Numbered from the stretch's first letter, positions 8,490 to 17,527 are shown. The stretch: DNA of 64,000 nucleotides from JAKAAZ01 sp963817855 (GCA_963817855.1 CAWFQA010000001.1:2108001-2172000), one strand, 5' to 3'. Notes: a model not told the origin generated them from the letters alone. Numbers and translations: made by a program.

Positions 8490-9677
8490 CTATGCGCGGC
8501 GGGGGGTCTTGGGTGTGGCCCACGTTCCTATGACCAACTTGTCAAGACGGTCTTGACGGCCTTTCACCCACTTGGCATAGTGCTTTTCAGTGGTGCGGAT
8601 GGAGGTGTGACCCAATAGCTTGGATACTTCCTCCATAGGAACACCACGCTTTAAAAGGTCCACAGCAAAAGTGTCCCGGAGCCGATGCGACAACATTCTT
8701 CCGGTTGCCAATCCCGCTGCCTCAAAGAGCGGACGGATGTAACGATTGGCCCACATCTTCCCGACGGTATTTGCCTGCCCTTCACCACTCCAAAAGATGT
8801 ATTTAGGATTCCCGTTCGTTAAGGCAAGCAGCTCTTCTGCGACTGCGTGAGGGATGGGGACTGATACATCCGTCCCTGTCTTTTGACGGCTTGTGACAAT
8901 CCGGTGAATGTCATCAGTGAAGATGAGGCTAGAGCGTTGCAATGTGAGCGCGTCACCAATCGCCAAGCCGCTGTATCGCATAAGCTGTAAGAGCGCGTGT
9001 AGTTTTGTTCGTGCTTTCTCCGTGAGTCCATCCGAGCGTTGCGTCCCGCCTTTGCGGTCAAGTGGACAGACGATATACAGCGCATCTAACAGTCGCTTGT
9101 ATTCCTCTACCGTCAGTGGCATCGTGGGTGGCTCATCCACTTTGATCTTAGGTAACGGTGGGATGCGCTCCAGCCACTTGGCTTCATAGCAGTAGCGTAG
9201 GAAGGACCGGCAGCGCTCACGCACCTTACTCCGTGTGTTGCCGCTTGGATACCACGTTTCCCAGGTGGCACAGAAGTCTGTCAACAGCTCGCGTGTGATG
9301 CCTTGGACCGTGTACACGCTCTTCCGCTCACAAAACTGACTGAACCTTCCCAGTTCCAAAGTGTACTTCTTGATGACGCCGAGAGTGAGGCCTTGGACCT
9401 TCTTGTCCGTGATGAAAATCTTTACAGCATCAGAGACGGCACGTACGTTATCCGCTGCCCTAGTCTCTGCCGTGCGTCCGGCTAATTGGTCTTGGAGCTG
9501 CCGCTTAATTTCCTCCGCCTCTTCCCATGAGCGGGTCCCGGCTTGGCGGCGGTGTTGCGTTCCGTGGTGACTCCAACGGAAATGCTTCCGGCACTTGCAG
9601 CGGCGAGAGAATTCATCCGCTTGATACCTACAGTCTGCCGTGTGGCGGACAAAGATTGTAATGACTGGCGCGCCCAT
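8490..9677 (-). CDS. Tyrosine recombinase (phage-type integrase)
   Basis: 395 residues. The N-terminus has a Cys/His-rich patch (HTADCRY, RRCKCRKHF) common in integrases of acidobacteria, then a SAM-like core-binding region (about residues 75-175) and the catalytic domain. Catalytic residues visible: Arg in 'LMRYSGLAIGDALTL', Lys in 'TSRQKTGTD', His and Arg in 'LSHRLRDTFA', His in 'LLGHTSIRTTEKHYA' and the nucleophile Tyr at its end. The set is complete, so the protein could be active. Its start lies 80 bp from the 3' end of tRNA-Ala on the same strand, the usual arrangement for elements integrated into a tRNA gene. Confidence 0.9.
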   Translation of the reverse strand: MGAPVITIFVRHTADCRYQADEFSRRCKCRKHFRWSHHGTQHRRQAGTRSWEEAEEIKRQLQDQLAGRTAETRAADNVRAVSDAVKIFITDKKVQGLTLGVIKKYTLELGRFSQFCERKSVYTVQGITRELLTDFCATWETWYPSGNTRSKVRERCRSFLRYCYEAKWLERIPPLPKIKVDEPPTMPLTVEEYKRLLDALYIVCPLDRKGGTQRSDGLTEKARTKLHALLQLMRYSGLAIGDALTLQRSSLIFTDDIHRIVTSRQKTGTDVSVPIPHAVAEELLALTNGNPKYIFWSGEGQANTVGKMWANRYIRPLFEAAGLATGRMLSHRLRDTFAVDLLKRGVPMEEVSKLLGHTSIRTTEKHYAKWVKGRQDRLDKLVIGTWATPKTPRRA

Positions 9678-9756
9678 TCACGAATAACGGTAGCACAGGA
9701 TTAGCACAAAATATAAGGCCCCGTTTCCGGAGCCTCTATTTACATGGGATTTTGTA

Positions 9757-9780
9757 TGGTGGAGCTAGTCGGGATCGAAC
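9757..9780. other. Probable integration (att) site in tRNA-Ala 3' end
   Basis: The 3' end of the tRNA (CCA, acceptor and T arm) borders the integrase. Integrases of this type usually recombine at such a sequence and restore the tRNA. I found no second copy of 'ggagctagtcggg' between 1 and 9700, so the other junction is probably left of the window or lost. Confidence 0.45.
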
Positions 9781-9832
9781 CGACGACCTCGCCATTGCGA
9801 ACGGCGCGCTCTCCCAGCTGAGCTATAGCCCC
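9757..9832 (-). tRNA. tRNA-Ala (anticodon CGC)
   Basis: Read on the minus strand, the 76 nt fold as a complete tRNA: 7-bp acceptor stem (GGGGCTA/TAGCTCC with one G-U), D arm with 'AGCTGGGA', anticodon stem CGCCG/TGGCG with loop TTCGCAA (anticodon CGC, decoding GCG), a 5-nt variable loop, T arm GTCGG-TTCGATC-CCGAC and encoded CCA. Its 3' half faces the integrase gene. Confidence 0.95.
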
Positions 9833-9889
9833 ACGCGGCCTATCGCTGCTAGTGTATCAGCGACGCGCGAAATTCCAAAAAAGCCAGGA

Positions 9890-11080
9890 TCATTTTTCTT
9901 CACTGAAGAAATGGTCGATCAGGTAATCGCGCAGCTGGAAATCGAAATCCCGCGTATTCTGCGCGGCATCCTCCGCATCCGTGTTGTAGACCACGATGTA
10001 CGCGCTCTTCGATGCGGGGTCGAGATAAAAATGGCTGCGAAATCCGTTCTGCCACCCCGCCTTTCCTATCAGGCGCAGCTTGCCATCGGTATGGACATCA
10101 AAACTTCCCGCCATCGAGTCATGGGCTCCGGCGCGTGAAGGAAAGTCAGCATCGGGAACTATCGGGACGATCGGCTTCCACATCTCTTCCAGCGACGATC
10201 GCTTCAGGATGGCATCATATTCGGCTTGATGGAACGGATCGCCGAGAAGAAAATTCAGGTACTTCAACATATCTGGAATAGGAGCATTCAGGCCGCCATT
10301 CGAGCGCGTAATTCCCGTATCAAAATCGAACGGATCTTCCGCCAGCTTGCCGTTGAGCAGGTCATAGCTGTGCGATCGATATTGCAACAACGTGTACGGG
10401 CTACGATCGAAATAAGAGTGATACATTCCCAGCGGCCCGAGGACATTCTTGTCCATGTAGACCTCATACGGTTCACCGGAGAGTCGCTCAATGATTTCGC
10501 CAAGAAACACGACCGCAAGGTTGGAATAGCCAAAGCGAGAGCCGGGCGCGAAGTGGATGCTGGTATACGGCAGCATGGCCACGATCTGCGACCACTTTGT
10601 GGGTTCGAAGGGTTGCCAGGGTTGGTCCCGCCAAGGCCAGGTGGGATCGCGGAATCCGCTGGAATGCGACATTGCCTCCCGAATCGTGATGGCAGAAATG
10701 GGCCCATACGGGTCGTGCACCACGGACAATTCTGGGATGTACTTGATCAGCGGATCATCGAGCGAAAGCAGGCCACGATCGCGGAGTTGCATAATGGCGA
10801 CGCCGGTGAACGTTTTGGTGATGGAAGCCCAGTGGTAGGTGGTATTTTTATCGACCGGCTGCGCGGGCGAGAGATTCTGCTTACCGTAGAGATCCTGAAA
10901 TACGATCTGGTTGTTGTGGAGGAGAACCAGGCTGCTGCCGACGATCCCATTGCGATGAAGCCCGGACTCGTAGAATGTTCTCAGCTGTGCAATATCCTGG
11001 ACAGAAAACGACTGCGCGGACAGACTGGGCGCCGCCAATAGGCAGGCGAAAATCGTCAGGAGAAACTGCTTGCTTCGCAT
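9890..11080 (-). CDS. Serine hydrolase, beta-lactamase/class C family, secreted
   Basis: 396 residues from the ATG at 11080, where a signal peptide begins (MRSKQFLLTIFACLLAA, cleavage near LSAQ). Catalytic signature: 'ASITKTF' (SxxK, near residue 91) and 'GYSNLAVV' (YxN). A final 'HTDGKLRLIGKAGWQNGF' probably replaces the KTG strand. This is the penicillin-binding-protein/beta-lactamase fold shared by esterases, D-aminopeptidases and class C beta-lactamases. The family has many substrates and none can be picked here. It starts 19 bp after the epimerase stop, so the two may be co-transcribed. Confidence 0.82.
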   Translation of the reverse strand: MRSKQFLLTIFACLLAAPSLSAQSFSVQDIAQLRTFYESGLHRNGIVGSSLVLLHNNQIVFQDLYGKQNLSPAQPVDKNTTYHWASITKTFTGVAIMQLRDRGLLSLDDPLIKYIPELSVVHDPYGPISAITIREAMSHSSGFRDPTWPWRDQPWQPFEPTKWSQIVAMLPYTSIHFAPGSRFGYSNLAVVFLGEIIERLSGEPYEVYMDKNVLGPLGMYHSYFDRSPYTLLQYRSHSYDLLNGKLAEDPFDFDTGITRSNGGLNAPIPDMLKYLNFLLGDPFHQAEYDAILKRSSLEEMWKPIVPIVPDADFPSRAGAHDSMAGSFDVHTDGKLRLIGKAGWQNGFRSHFYLDPASKSAYIVVYNTDAEDAAQNTRDFDFQLRDYLIDHFFSEEK

Positions 11081-11099
11081 CGGTAAACCTCGGCAATGT

Positions 11100-12167
11100 T
11101 TATCTGTACCACTCGGCAGTCCGGCGGATGGCGTCGACAAGCGAGATTCCATCCGTCAAATTGAGACTTTGCTTGGCCGCCCTCACAGACGGAACGTAGC
11201 GCCGGACCGGCGCACCAGGACCGGGAGTGCGCTCGATCCGTATCTCAATCCCGGGACCCAGAGCCTCCGACACCGCTTCAGCAACCTCGCGAATACTCAA
11301 ATCTCTTTCGGAGCCTACGTTGAACGCGCGCGAGGAGTCTGCGCGGAATAGCATGGTCCATAACCAGAGCGCCAAGTCGGCGGCATACATGTAGGAGCGC
11401 ATGGGTGTTCCATCCCCTTGAATCACAATGGGCCCGCCGCGCATGGCATCGCGAATAAAATTTCCAATGGCAAAATGAGCGTTCAAGGGAAGATGAGGTC
11501 CGACGAATGCGAAACACCGTGCAATCTTACATTCCATCTGCGTACGGGATGCTGCGAGGCTGCATAGCATTTCGGCGATCCGCTTGCCTTCGCCGTACAC
11601 CGAGCTTGAGTTCAGAAGGTCGGGAGCGCCGCGATAGTTTTCGGGTATGTGCGTCATGTCCGACGGCTGACAGCCGTACACGGCTCCTGAACTGGTAAGC
11701 AGAAATTTGGAGGTTCCATGGGACTCTGCGAACTCCAGGCATCGCTTCGTTCCCTCCAGGATCGTCGACAGCAGCTCAGTGGAAGGGTCGGTCGCCAGCG
11801 GATTCGCGGAGCTGGTTCGGACGGATTCCGTGGCCGCGTGAATCACAAAAGGGAATTCGCCACCGGGGAATTCAAATGTTCGCACATCGCCTTCCAGCAA
11901 TTCGACCGCGGGATTGCCCGCAAGATGTGGGGCTCGCTCACGGAATCTGTGCGCAGAACGCGTCAGCACGACGGCCTTCGCGTTCAGATCAAAAGCGTTG
12001 TTGGCCGCAATAAAACTTTCCAGCAGCCAGCAGCCAAAGAACCCTGTTCCCCCCGTGATAAAAATTCGCCGCCCGCGCAATTCTTCCCACAATGTCGCAT
12101 TGTTTTCTAGAATGTAATTCAGGTCTGCAGCTGATACCGGTGGCGCGGCGAGTAAAGGGTTCATCAT
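11100..12167 (-). CDS. NAD-dependent nucleotide-sugar epimerase/dehydratase (extended SDR)
   Basis: 355 residues from the ATG at 12167 (a second ATG follows at 12164; the frame is open upstream). Rossmann motif 'ITGGTGFFG' lies near residue 38. The catalytic Ser is in 'LLTSSGAVYG' and the YxxxK is in 'SSVYGEGKRIAE'. 'RCFAFVGPHLPL' and 'PMRSYMYAADLA' are the usual nucleotide-sugar-binding segments of the GDP-mannose-4,6-dehydratase/UDP-glucose-epimerase group. It is divergent from the NeuB-KdsC-TPP-FkbM operon, only about 115 bp away, and probably supplies its nucleotide sugar. The exact sugar is not readable. Confidence 0.82.
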   Translation of the reverse strand: MMNPLLAAPPVSAADLNYILENNATLWEELRGRRIFITGGTGFFGCWLLESFIAANNAFDLNAKAVVLTRSAHRFRERAPHLAGNPAVELLEGDVRTFEFPGGEFPFVIHAATESVRTSSANPLATDPSTELLSTILEGTKRCLEFAESHGTSKFLLTSSGAVYGCQPSDMTHIPENYRGAPDLLNSSSVYGEGKRIAEMLCSLAASRTQMECKIARCFAFVGPHLPLNAHFAIGNFIRDAMRGGPIVIQGDGTPMRSYMYAADLALWLWTMLFRADSSRAFNVGSERDLSIREVAEAVSEALGPGIEIRIERTPGPGAPVRRYVPSVRAAKQSLNLTDGISLVDAIRRTAEWYR

Positions 12168-12282
12168 CGTTAAAAGTGTATACTCCGCTGCATCGGGGAC
12201 AGGGTGAATTGGCATCTACGCACAGTGTCACGTTATCGATTTGTGATGACGTGGCATCGACCAGGAAAAGAGGGTTGCAAGC

Positions 12283-13170
12283 ATGACGCAAGAATCCAGC
12301 GCGGTAAAAATCGGTAAGAAGCTTGTTGGCGACGGGCAGCCCTGCTACGTCATCGCAGAAATCGGCATCAACCACAATGGCAATCTTGATATCGCCAAGC
12401 GATTGATCAGCGTCGCGGTGGCGGCGGGATGCGACGCTGTGAAATTCCAAAAGCGCACCGTCGACGTGGTGTATTCCGCGGAAGAACTGGCCCGCCCCCG
12501 CGAAAGTCCATTTGGCACGACCAACGGAGACTTGAAAGAAGCGCTCGAATTCGATTCCGATGATTTTGAGGAAATCGACGCCTATTGCAAAGCGGTCAAG
12601 ATTCCATGGTTCGTCTCCTGCTGGGATGAGGGGTCGGTGGACGTCATCGAAAAATTTGACGTGCCCTGCTTCAAGATCGCCTCCGCCTCCTTGACCGACG
12701 ATCACTTGCTGCGCCACACGCGTTCCAAAGGCAAGCCGATTATCCTGTCGACCGGCATGAGCACCTATCAGGAGATCGACCACGCCATTGATGTGCTCGG
12801 CAAAAAAGATCTGGTCGTGATGCACAGCTGCAGCACCTACCCGGCGTATTACGAAGAGTTGAACCTGCGAGCGATTCCGACGATGAAAGAACGCTACGGC
12901 GTGCCCATCGGCTACTCCGGGCATGAAACCGGAATTGCTTCCAGTGTAGCGGCGGCGGTTCTGGGTGCGTGTTCCGTGGAGCGTCACGTGACCTTGGATC
13001 GCTCCATGTGGGGCAGCGATCAGGCAGCCTCATTGGAGCCGAACGGAATTACTCGCCTGATTCGCGACATTCGCCTGGTAGAGCAGTCGATGGGCGACGG
13101 CGTCAAGCGCGTGTATGAGCGTGAGCTGCCGATCATCAAGAAGCTGCGTCGTGTCGGGGCGGGAGTTTAA
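12283..13170 (+). CDS. NeuB/SpsE-type sialic-acid synthase family protein without SAF domain
   Basis: 295 residues. The TIM-barrel signature of PEP-condensing nonulosonate synthases is clear: 'IAEIGINHNGN', 'CDAVKFQKR', 'FKIASASLTD', 'ILSTGMST', 'LMHCxS'-like 'VVMHSCSTYP', 'IGYSGHETG' and 'ERHVTLDRSMWGSDQ'. Typical NeuB proteins have about 340 residues with a C-terminal antifreeze-like SAF domain that closes over the neighbouring active site. Here the protein stops after the barrel, with the next gene overlapping its stop, so the SAF domain is truly absent rather than frameshifted. The TAA overlaps the next ATG. Likely reaction: PEP plus a phosphorylated or free hexose/hexosamine to a 2-keto-3-deoxy acid. 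Confidence 0.85.
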   Translation: MTQESSAVKIGKKLVGDGQPCYVIAEIGINHNGNLDIAKRLISVAVAAGCDAVKFQKRTVDVVYSAEELARPRESPFGTTNGDLKEALEFDSDDFEEIDAYCKAVKIPWFVSCWDEGSVDVIEKFDVPCFKIASASLTDDHLLRHTRSKGKPIILSTGMSTYQEIDHAIDVLGKKDLVVMHSCSTYPAYYEELNLRAIPTMKERYGVPIGYSGHETGIASSVAAAVLGACSVERHVTLDRSMWGSDQAASLEPNGITRLIRDIRLVEQSMGDGVKRVYERELPIIKKLRRVGAGV

Positions 13171-13643
13171 TGAAGGAGATTCGTGCCATTGCTCTCGATG
13201 TCGATGGCGTTTTGACAGACGGCGGCGTCTGGTGGGGTCCGAACGGCGAGGAATGGAAACGGTTTTGCTTCGCCGACATTATGGGCGTTTCGAACGCGTG
13301 TAAAGCGGGCCTCATCGTCACCTTAATTTCCGGCGAGGACAGCCCGCTGGTCGATCGATTTGCCGAGAAGTTTCAAATTACAGACATCACCAAAGGCTGT
13401 CGGGATAAAGCAGCAGCCCTGCGCGCGTTTTCAGAACGGCAGCAGCTGCCGCTGGCCGTGATTTGTTTCATGGGAGATGACATTAACGACGTTGCCGCAC
13501 AAAAGATTGCTGGTCTGTCGGCAGCTCCTGCAAATGCTCATCCGGCCGTCCTGGCCACTGCCACATTTATCGCTAAAAATAACGGCGGCAACGGCGCTGT
13601 TCGTGAGCTAATCGATGCCATCCTCGCTGCTCGCGCAAGCTGA
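13170..13643 (+). CDS. KdsC-like HAD phosphatase
   Basis: 157 residues, start overlapping the synthase stop. The HAD nucleophile motif is 'LDVDGVLTDG' (residues 8-17), followed by 'ISGEDS' (motif II) and 'GDDINDVA' (motif IV). Small size with no cap domain is the hallmark of the KdsC/KDO-8-phosphatase branch, which works as tetramers. Placed directly after a NeuB-type synthase, it probably removes the phosphate from the condensation product, as in KDN or KDO formation. The same branch also occurs fused to CMP-sugar synthetases; none is present here. Confidence 0.85.
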   Translation: MKEIRAIALDVDGVLTDGGVWWGPNGEEWKRFCFADIMGVSNACKAGLIVTLISGEDSPLVDRFAEKFQITDITKGCRDKAAALRAFSERQQLPLAVICFMGDDINDVAAQKIAGLSAAPANAHPAVLATATFIAKNNGGNGAVRELIDAILAARAS

Positions 13644-13696
13644 TCCAATTCCTGAAGATCAAGACAATTCATACCAAAGCTATCTGATAAAAAAAT

Positions 13697-15526
13697 ATGC
13701 CAAAACTATCCGATTATTTGATTCAGTTTGTCGCGGACCAAGGCGTCAAGCACGTTTTCCTGGTGACTGGGGGAGGCGCGATGCACCTGAACGAATCGCT
13801 CTCTCGCTGCAAAGCCATTGAGCCCGTGTGCAATTCGCATGAGCAGGCCAGCGCCATTTGTGCCGAGGCGTATGCCAAAGCCACCAACTCGCTCGGCGTT
13901 GCCATGGTGACGACAGGTCCGGGAGGCACCAATGCGGTGACCGGCGTGGCTGGAGCGTGGCTCGACTCTACCCCCGTCCTATTTATCTCGGGACAGGTGA
14001 AGCGGCCAGATCGCATGTTCGATGCGGAAGGGAAGCCACTGGGCATGCGCCAGCTGGGCGTCCAGGAAGTCGACATTGTTTCAATCGTGCGGCCGATTAC
14101 GAAGTACGCCGTTACCGTTCTCGATCCGTCCAGCATTCGCTATCACCTGGAGAAGGCGGTGTATCTGGCGCGCACCGGCCGCCCAGGTCCCGTGTGGATT
14201 GATGTGCCGCTCGATGTGCAGGCATTTCCGCTGGACGATCTCAGCGCGCTCAAGGGCTTCGATCCAGCGCAGGATGAATCCGGCGACGCAGGCGCCACGG
14301 CGGCAATCAGTGATCAAGTGCGACAGACGATTGCCGCCCTCAACAAATCCGAACGTCCGCTGCTGTTTGCCGGGAATGGGATTCGACTGGCACGTGCTGA
14401 AAACGAATTTCACGAGCTGCGGAAGCTGTTGAATATTCCAATCGCCGCAACGTGGTGTGCCGCCGACCTGGTTCCGAGCGATGAGCCTCTCTACGTTGGC
14501 CGTCCGGGTTCGGTCGCCGCTCGAGGAGCGAACTTCGCGCTGCAGAATTGCGATTTCCTGTTGGCCATGGGAGTTCGCCTGGACTTCGCCATCACCGGCT
14601 ACGCGCCGGATAAGCTGGCTCGCGAAGCCCACAAAGTCGTAGTCGATATCGATGCCGCCGAGCTGGCAAAATTACGTCCGCACATTGAACAGCCAGTGCA
14701 GGCCGACGCTCGCGCGTTTTTGACAGAATTGTTGCGCCAGCGAGAGGCGATTCGCCCCCGCAACCGTTCTGCCTGGGATGCTCGATGCGCCGACTGGAAG
14801 ACTCGCTATCCCGTCGTGACGGAGGAGCATCGCGACCCAGACACCTTGGTCAGCATTTATCACCTTGCGGAAATTATCGGCACCGAAACTGACCCAGAAG
14901 ATCAGCTGGTTTCCGGGAGTGCCGGTTCCGGTATCGAAATTTTCTTGCTCGCCTGTCCTACGCGCAGCGGCCAACGCATCTATCACACCGCCGGACTTGG
15001 CAGCATGGGCTTTGGTCTGCCAATGTCGATTGCAGTCTGTCTGGCCGCAGGCGGTCGGCAGACGATCTGTGTCGATGGAGACGGCGGGTTCCAGTTCAAT
15101 ATCCAAGAGCTGGAAACGGTGGCGCGGCTAAATTTGCCGATCAAGTTTTTTGTCCTGAATAATGACGGCTATGCCTCCATTCGGGCATCGCAGAAAAATT
15201 ACTTTGGACAGGAAAGCATAGGTTGCGACGAGAGCACGGGCCTTACGGTGCCCAACCTGTCCAAAATCGCTAGCGCGTACGGAATCAAGGCTGCCGTGAT
15301 TGCAGACCAAAAGAATCTGCGCCGCGATGTGCGCGCCGTTCTGGACACGCCGGGACCCGTTTTGTGCGACGTCCATGTAATTCCCGATGAAACCAGGGCT
15401 CCGCGGCTCTCCTCCACGCAAAAACCGGATGGGTCGTTCGTTTCCAGGCCCCTGGAAGATTTGTGGCCTTTTCTTGACAGAAATGAGTTTTTATCGAATA
15501 TGATTGTGACACCATTGCAAGATTAA
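13697..15526 (+). CDS. Acetolactate-synthase-like thiamine-diphosphate enzyme
   Basis: 609 residues with the full three-domain plan. The N-terminal Pyr domain carries the catalytic Glu in 'NSHEQASAICAEAYAKAT', the central domain begins near residue 190, and the C-terminal PP domain has the TPP/Mg motif 'GDGGFQFNIQEL' ending 'VLNNDGYASIR'. It resembles the large subunit of acetolactate synthase, but no regulatory subunit (ilvN) or other isoleucine/valine gene is nearby. The setting between a sugar synthase operon and an FkbM methyltransferase suggests a role in sugar biosynthesis, for example adding a two-carbon branch as YerE/AviB-type enzymes do. That is an inference from context. It starts 53 bp after kdsC-like. 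Confidence 0.8.
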   Translation: MPKLSDYLIQFVADQGVKHVFLVTGGGAMHLNESLSRCKAIEPVCNSHEQASAICAEAYAKATNSLGVAMVTTGPGGTNAVTGVAGAWLDSTPVLFISGQVKRPDRMFDAEGKPLGMRQLGVQEVDIVSIVRPITKYAVTVLDPSSIRYHLEKAVYLARTGRPGPVWIDVPLDVQAFPLDDLSALKGFDPAQDESGDAGATAAISDQVRQTIAALNKSERPLLFAGNGIRLARAENEFHELRKLLNIPIAATWCAADLVPSDEPLYVGRPGSVAARGANFALQNCDFLLAMGVRLDFAITGYAPDKLAREAHKVVVDIDAAELAKLRPHIEQPVQADARAFLTELLRQREAIRPRNRSAWDARCADWKTRYPVVTEEHRDPDTLVSIYHLAEIIGTETDPEDQLVSGSAGSGIEIFLLACPTRSGQRIYHTAGLGSMGFGLPMSIAVCLAAGGRQTICVDGDGGFQFNIQELETVARLNLPIKFFVLNNDGYASIRASQKNYFGQESIGCDESTGLTVPNLSKIASAYGIKAAVIADQKNLRRDVRAVLDTPGPVLCDVHVIPDETRAPRLSSTQKPDGSFVSRPLEDLWPFLDRNEFLSNMIVTPLQD

Positions 15527-15561
15527 AAATTGAAAACAAAGCTGTCGAGGAGATGCAGCAC

Positions 15562-16794
15562 ATGGAGTCCCCTCACTCTGCTGTTGCAACATTTGCACGT
15601 TTTTCTGCCGTTAATCTGGAAGATCTTTTGCATCAGATCTCGTCCGAGTCCGCCGCGCATGTCAGGCTGCGGGAGAACACTGTCCTCGACCGTCTGTTGG
15701 CGGGGTGCAAACGACGATGCGTGATCTTCGGCGCCGGCTCCATGGGGCAACGAGCGCTGTCAGCCCTGCAGAGCATGGGCGTACATCCTCTCTCGTTTGC
15801 AGATAACAATCCAATGCTGTGGGGAAATTCCGTGGACGGCATTCCCATCCTTTCCCCCGAAGACGCGGCAGAATTGTTTGGTCACGATGCCGTATTCTTC
15901 ATTGCAATTCGCAATGAAAATCACTGGTACCGGGAAACCTTCGACCAGTTACTACGTCTGGGTTGTGCGCACATTTCCAGCAGCGAACCGATAGCATGGC
16001 GATTTCCCGAAAAGTTTCCACCGTTCCTTCTCTACAACCTTCCGCACAACCTGTACGCGCACGCGGAGGACGTGGCACGCGCCGCCAGGCTGTGGGCGGA
16101 CGAGGATTCCGCTGCGGAATACGCCGCCCAGATTCAGCTTCGCGCTTTTGGAGATCCCTCGGGATTGTCGGCGCCGGCCTTGTGCGAATCGTATATTCTG
16201 CCAGGCGTGTTCCAACTGGGCCCGGAAGATGTCTTCCTGGACTGCGGCGCTTATGACGGCGACACCATCCGCAATCTGATTGACAACCGCATTCAATTCG
16301 GAAGGATTGACTCCGTTGAAGCTGACGCCCACTCCTTTGCCCGGCTGGCAGATTTTGTCTCCACGCTCGAGCCTGAGTTGGCTAATCGAATTCGCCTGCA
16401 CCGGTGTGCTGTGGGCTCCCATCGTGGCACGGTCCGGTTTGACGATACCGGCGGGGTAGATGCCAAAGTTTCCGATGAGGGAAGAATTCTCATCGACATG
16501 GTGTCGATTGATGTAATGTTCGCCAACAAGCGCGTCAGCATGATCAAAATGGACATCGAGGGCGGCGAATACGATGCTTTGATCGGCGCGCAGCAGGTGA
16601 TTCAGCGGGATCGACCGATTCTTGCGATTTGCGTGTATCACTCCCAGGAAGATATCTGGCGCCTGCCATTGTTGATTCGCACTCTTTGCCCGGAACATAG
16701 AATGTATTTAAAGGCCTATCGCGGCGACGGCATCCAGACCGTGGTGTACGCTGTTCCGCCGGAGCGCGTGCTCGGTAGCCGACAAGGTTCATAA
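15562..16794 (+). CDS. FkbM-family methyltransferase with N-terminal Rossmann domain
   Basis: About 410 residues. The start at 15562 is preferred over the ATG at 15553 because 'aggag' at 15548-15552 is then 9 bp away. The N-terminal part (about residues 45-150) has 'CVIFGAGSMGQRALSAL' and 'SFADNNPMLWG', a nucleotide-binding fold often fused to sugar methyltransferases. The FkbM domain follows: 'VFLDCGAYDGDT' (SAM motif I), 'VEADAHSFARL' and 'IKMDIEGGEYDAL'. FkbM proteins O-methylate sugars or polyketide products. As last gene of the locus, 36 bp after the TPP enzyme, it probably decorates the sugar. Confidence 0.83.
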   Translation: MESPHSAVATFARFSAVNLEDLLHQISSESAAHVRLRENTVLDRLLAGCKRRCVIFGAGSMGQRALSALQSMGVHPLSFADNNPMLWGNSVDGIPILSPEDAAELFGHDAVFFIAIRNENHWYRETFDQLLRLGCAHISSSEPIAWRFPEKFPPFLLYNLPHNLYAHAEDVARAARLWADEDSAAEYAAQIQLRAFGDPSGLSAPALCESYILPGVFQLGPEDVFLDCGAYDGDTIRNLIDNRIQFGRIDSVEADAHSFARLADFVSTLEPELANRIRLHRCAVGSHRGTVRFDDTGGVDAKVSDEGRILIDMVSIDVMFANKRVSMIKMDIEGGEYDALIGAQQVIQRDRPILAICVYHSQEDIWRLPLLIRTLCPEHRMYLKAYRGDGIQTVVYAVPPERVLGSRQGS

Positions 16795-16816
16795 ACGGAT
16801 ATCGCCGAAGCTTACT

Positions 16817-17527
16817 TCATCGCGCCAGCAGCGGAATCAATTCCAGCGGAGCACCTACCAGGGCGTTCGGTGGCACAATCTCCAACGTGTGCGGCGAAAG
16901 TCCAAAACTGCAGCCGATCGAAAACGTCCCGGCATTCTTTGCCACCAGAACATCCACATCGGAATCTCCGACCATTACCGCCTCATGGGGCGCAACGTTG
17001 GCCTCGCGGAGAAGTGTCTGCAGGCCTAGCGCGTCCGGTTTCTTAGTGGCAAAGCTGTCGCCGCCATAGATGCGAAACATGCCTTCCGCTAATCCCAGCG
17101 CTTCGCAAATCGCCTTGGATGGCCCCACCGGCTTGTTGGTCAACACCGCCATTAGTGGCTGTTGCCGGTGATGGCGCAACGCATCCAGCAAGGGCAATAT
17201 TCCCGGATAAACGTAGGTGTTGTCCAGCTTGTGCTCGCGATAGTAGGCGAGAAAATATGCGACGGCCTCGTCCAGCAGCGCGGGGTCGCTCGGGTCTCCC
17301 AACGCTCGCCGAACCAGCATGGCGGCTCCGTTGCCGATGTAGCTGGCGATCACGTCCCCTGGCAATTCCGGGCGATGTAGGTACCGCAGCATCGCGTTTA
17401 CGGAGTGGGTCAGGTCGGCGCGGGAATCGATCAGCGTTCCATCCAGGTCAAAGACAATCAATCGAAAGGGCTCAGAAGGAAGTTCACCAAACTCAGGCAC
17501 CATGTCTTTTACTGTATGCGAAATCAT
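16817..17527 (-). CDS. gph: HAD hydrolase, phosphoglycolate-phosphatase-like
   Basis: 236 residues from the ATG at 17527 (17503 is an alternative; the frame is open further back but without conserved sequence). HAD motifs: 'VFDLDGTLIDSRAD' (nucleophile Asp), 'VLTNKPVG' (motif II), Lys in 'FATKKPDALG' and 'MVGDSDVDVLVAKNAG' (motif IV), with an alpha-helical cap between. This order and length fit Gph, which hydrolyses 2-phosphoglycolate, though related HADs with other substrates (for example MupP, acting on MurNAc-6-P) look alike. It converges with the FkbM gene with a 22-bp gap. Confidence 0.72.
   Translation of the reverse strand: MISHTVKDMVPEFGELPSEPFRLIVFDLDGTLIDSRADLTHSVNAMLRYLHRPELPGDVIASYIGNGAAMLVRRALGDPSDPALLDEAVAYFLAYYREHKLDNTYVYPGILPLLDALRHHRQQPLMAVLTNKPVGPSKAICEALGLAEGMFRIYGGDSFATKKPDALGLQTLLREANVAPHEAVMVGDSDVDVLVAKNAGTFSIGCSFGLSPHTLEIVPPNALVGAPLELIPLLAR

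Noticed and set aside
13697..15526. Biosynthetic acetolactate synthase (ilvB)
   Set aside because: No ilvN or ilvC nearby and placed in a sugar operon, so a plain branched-chain amino acid role is unsupported.
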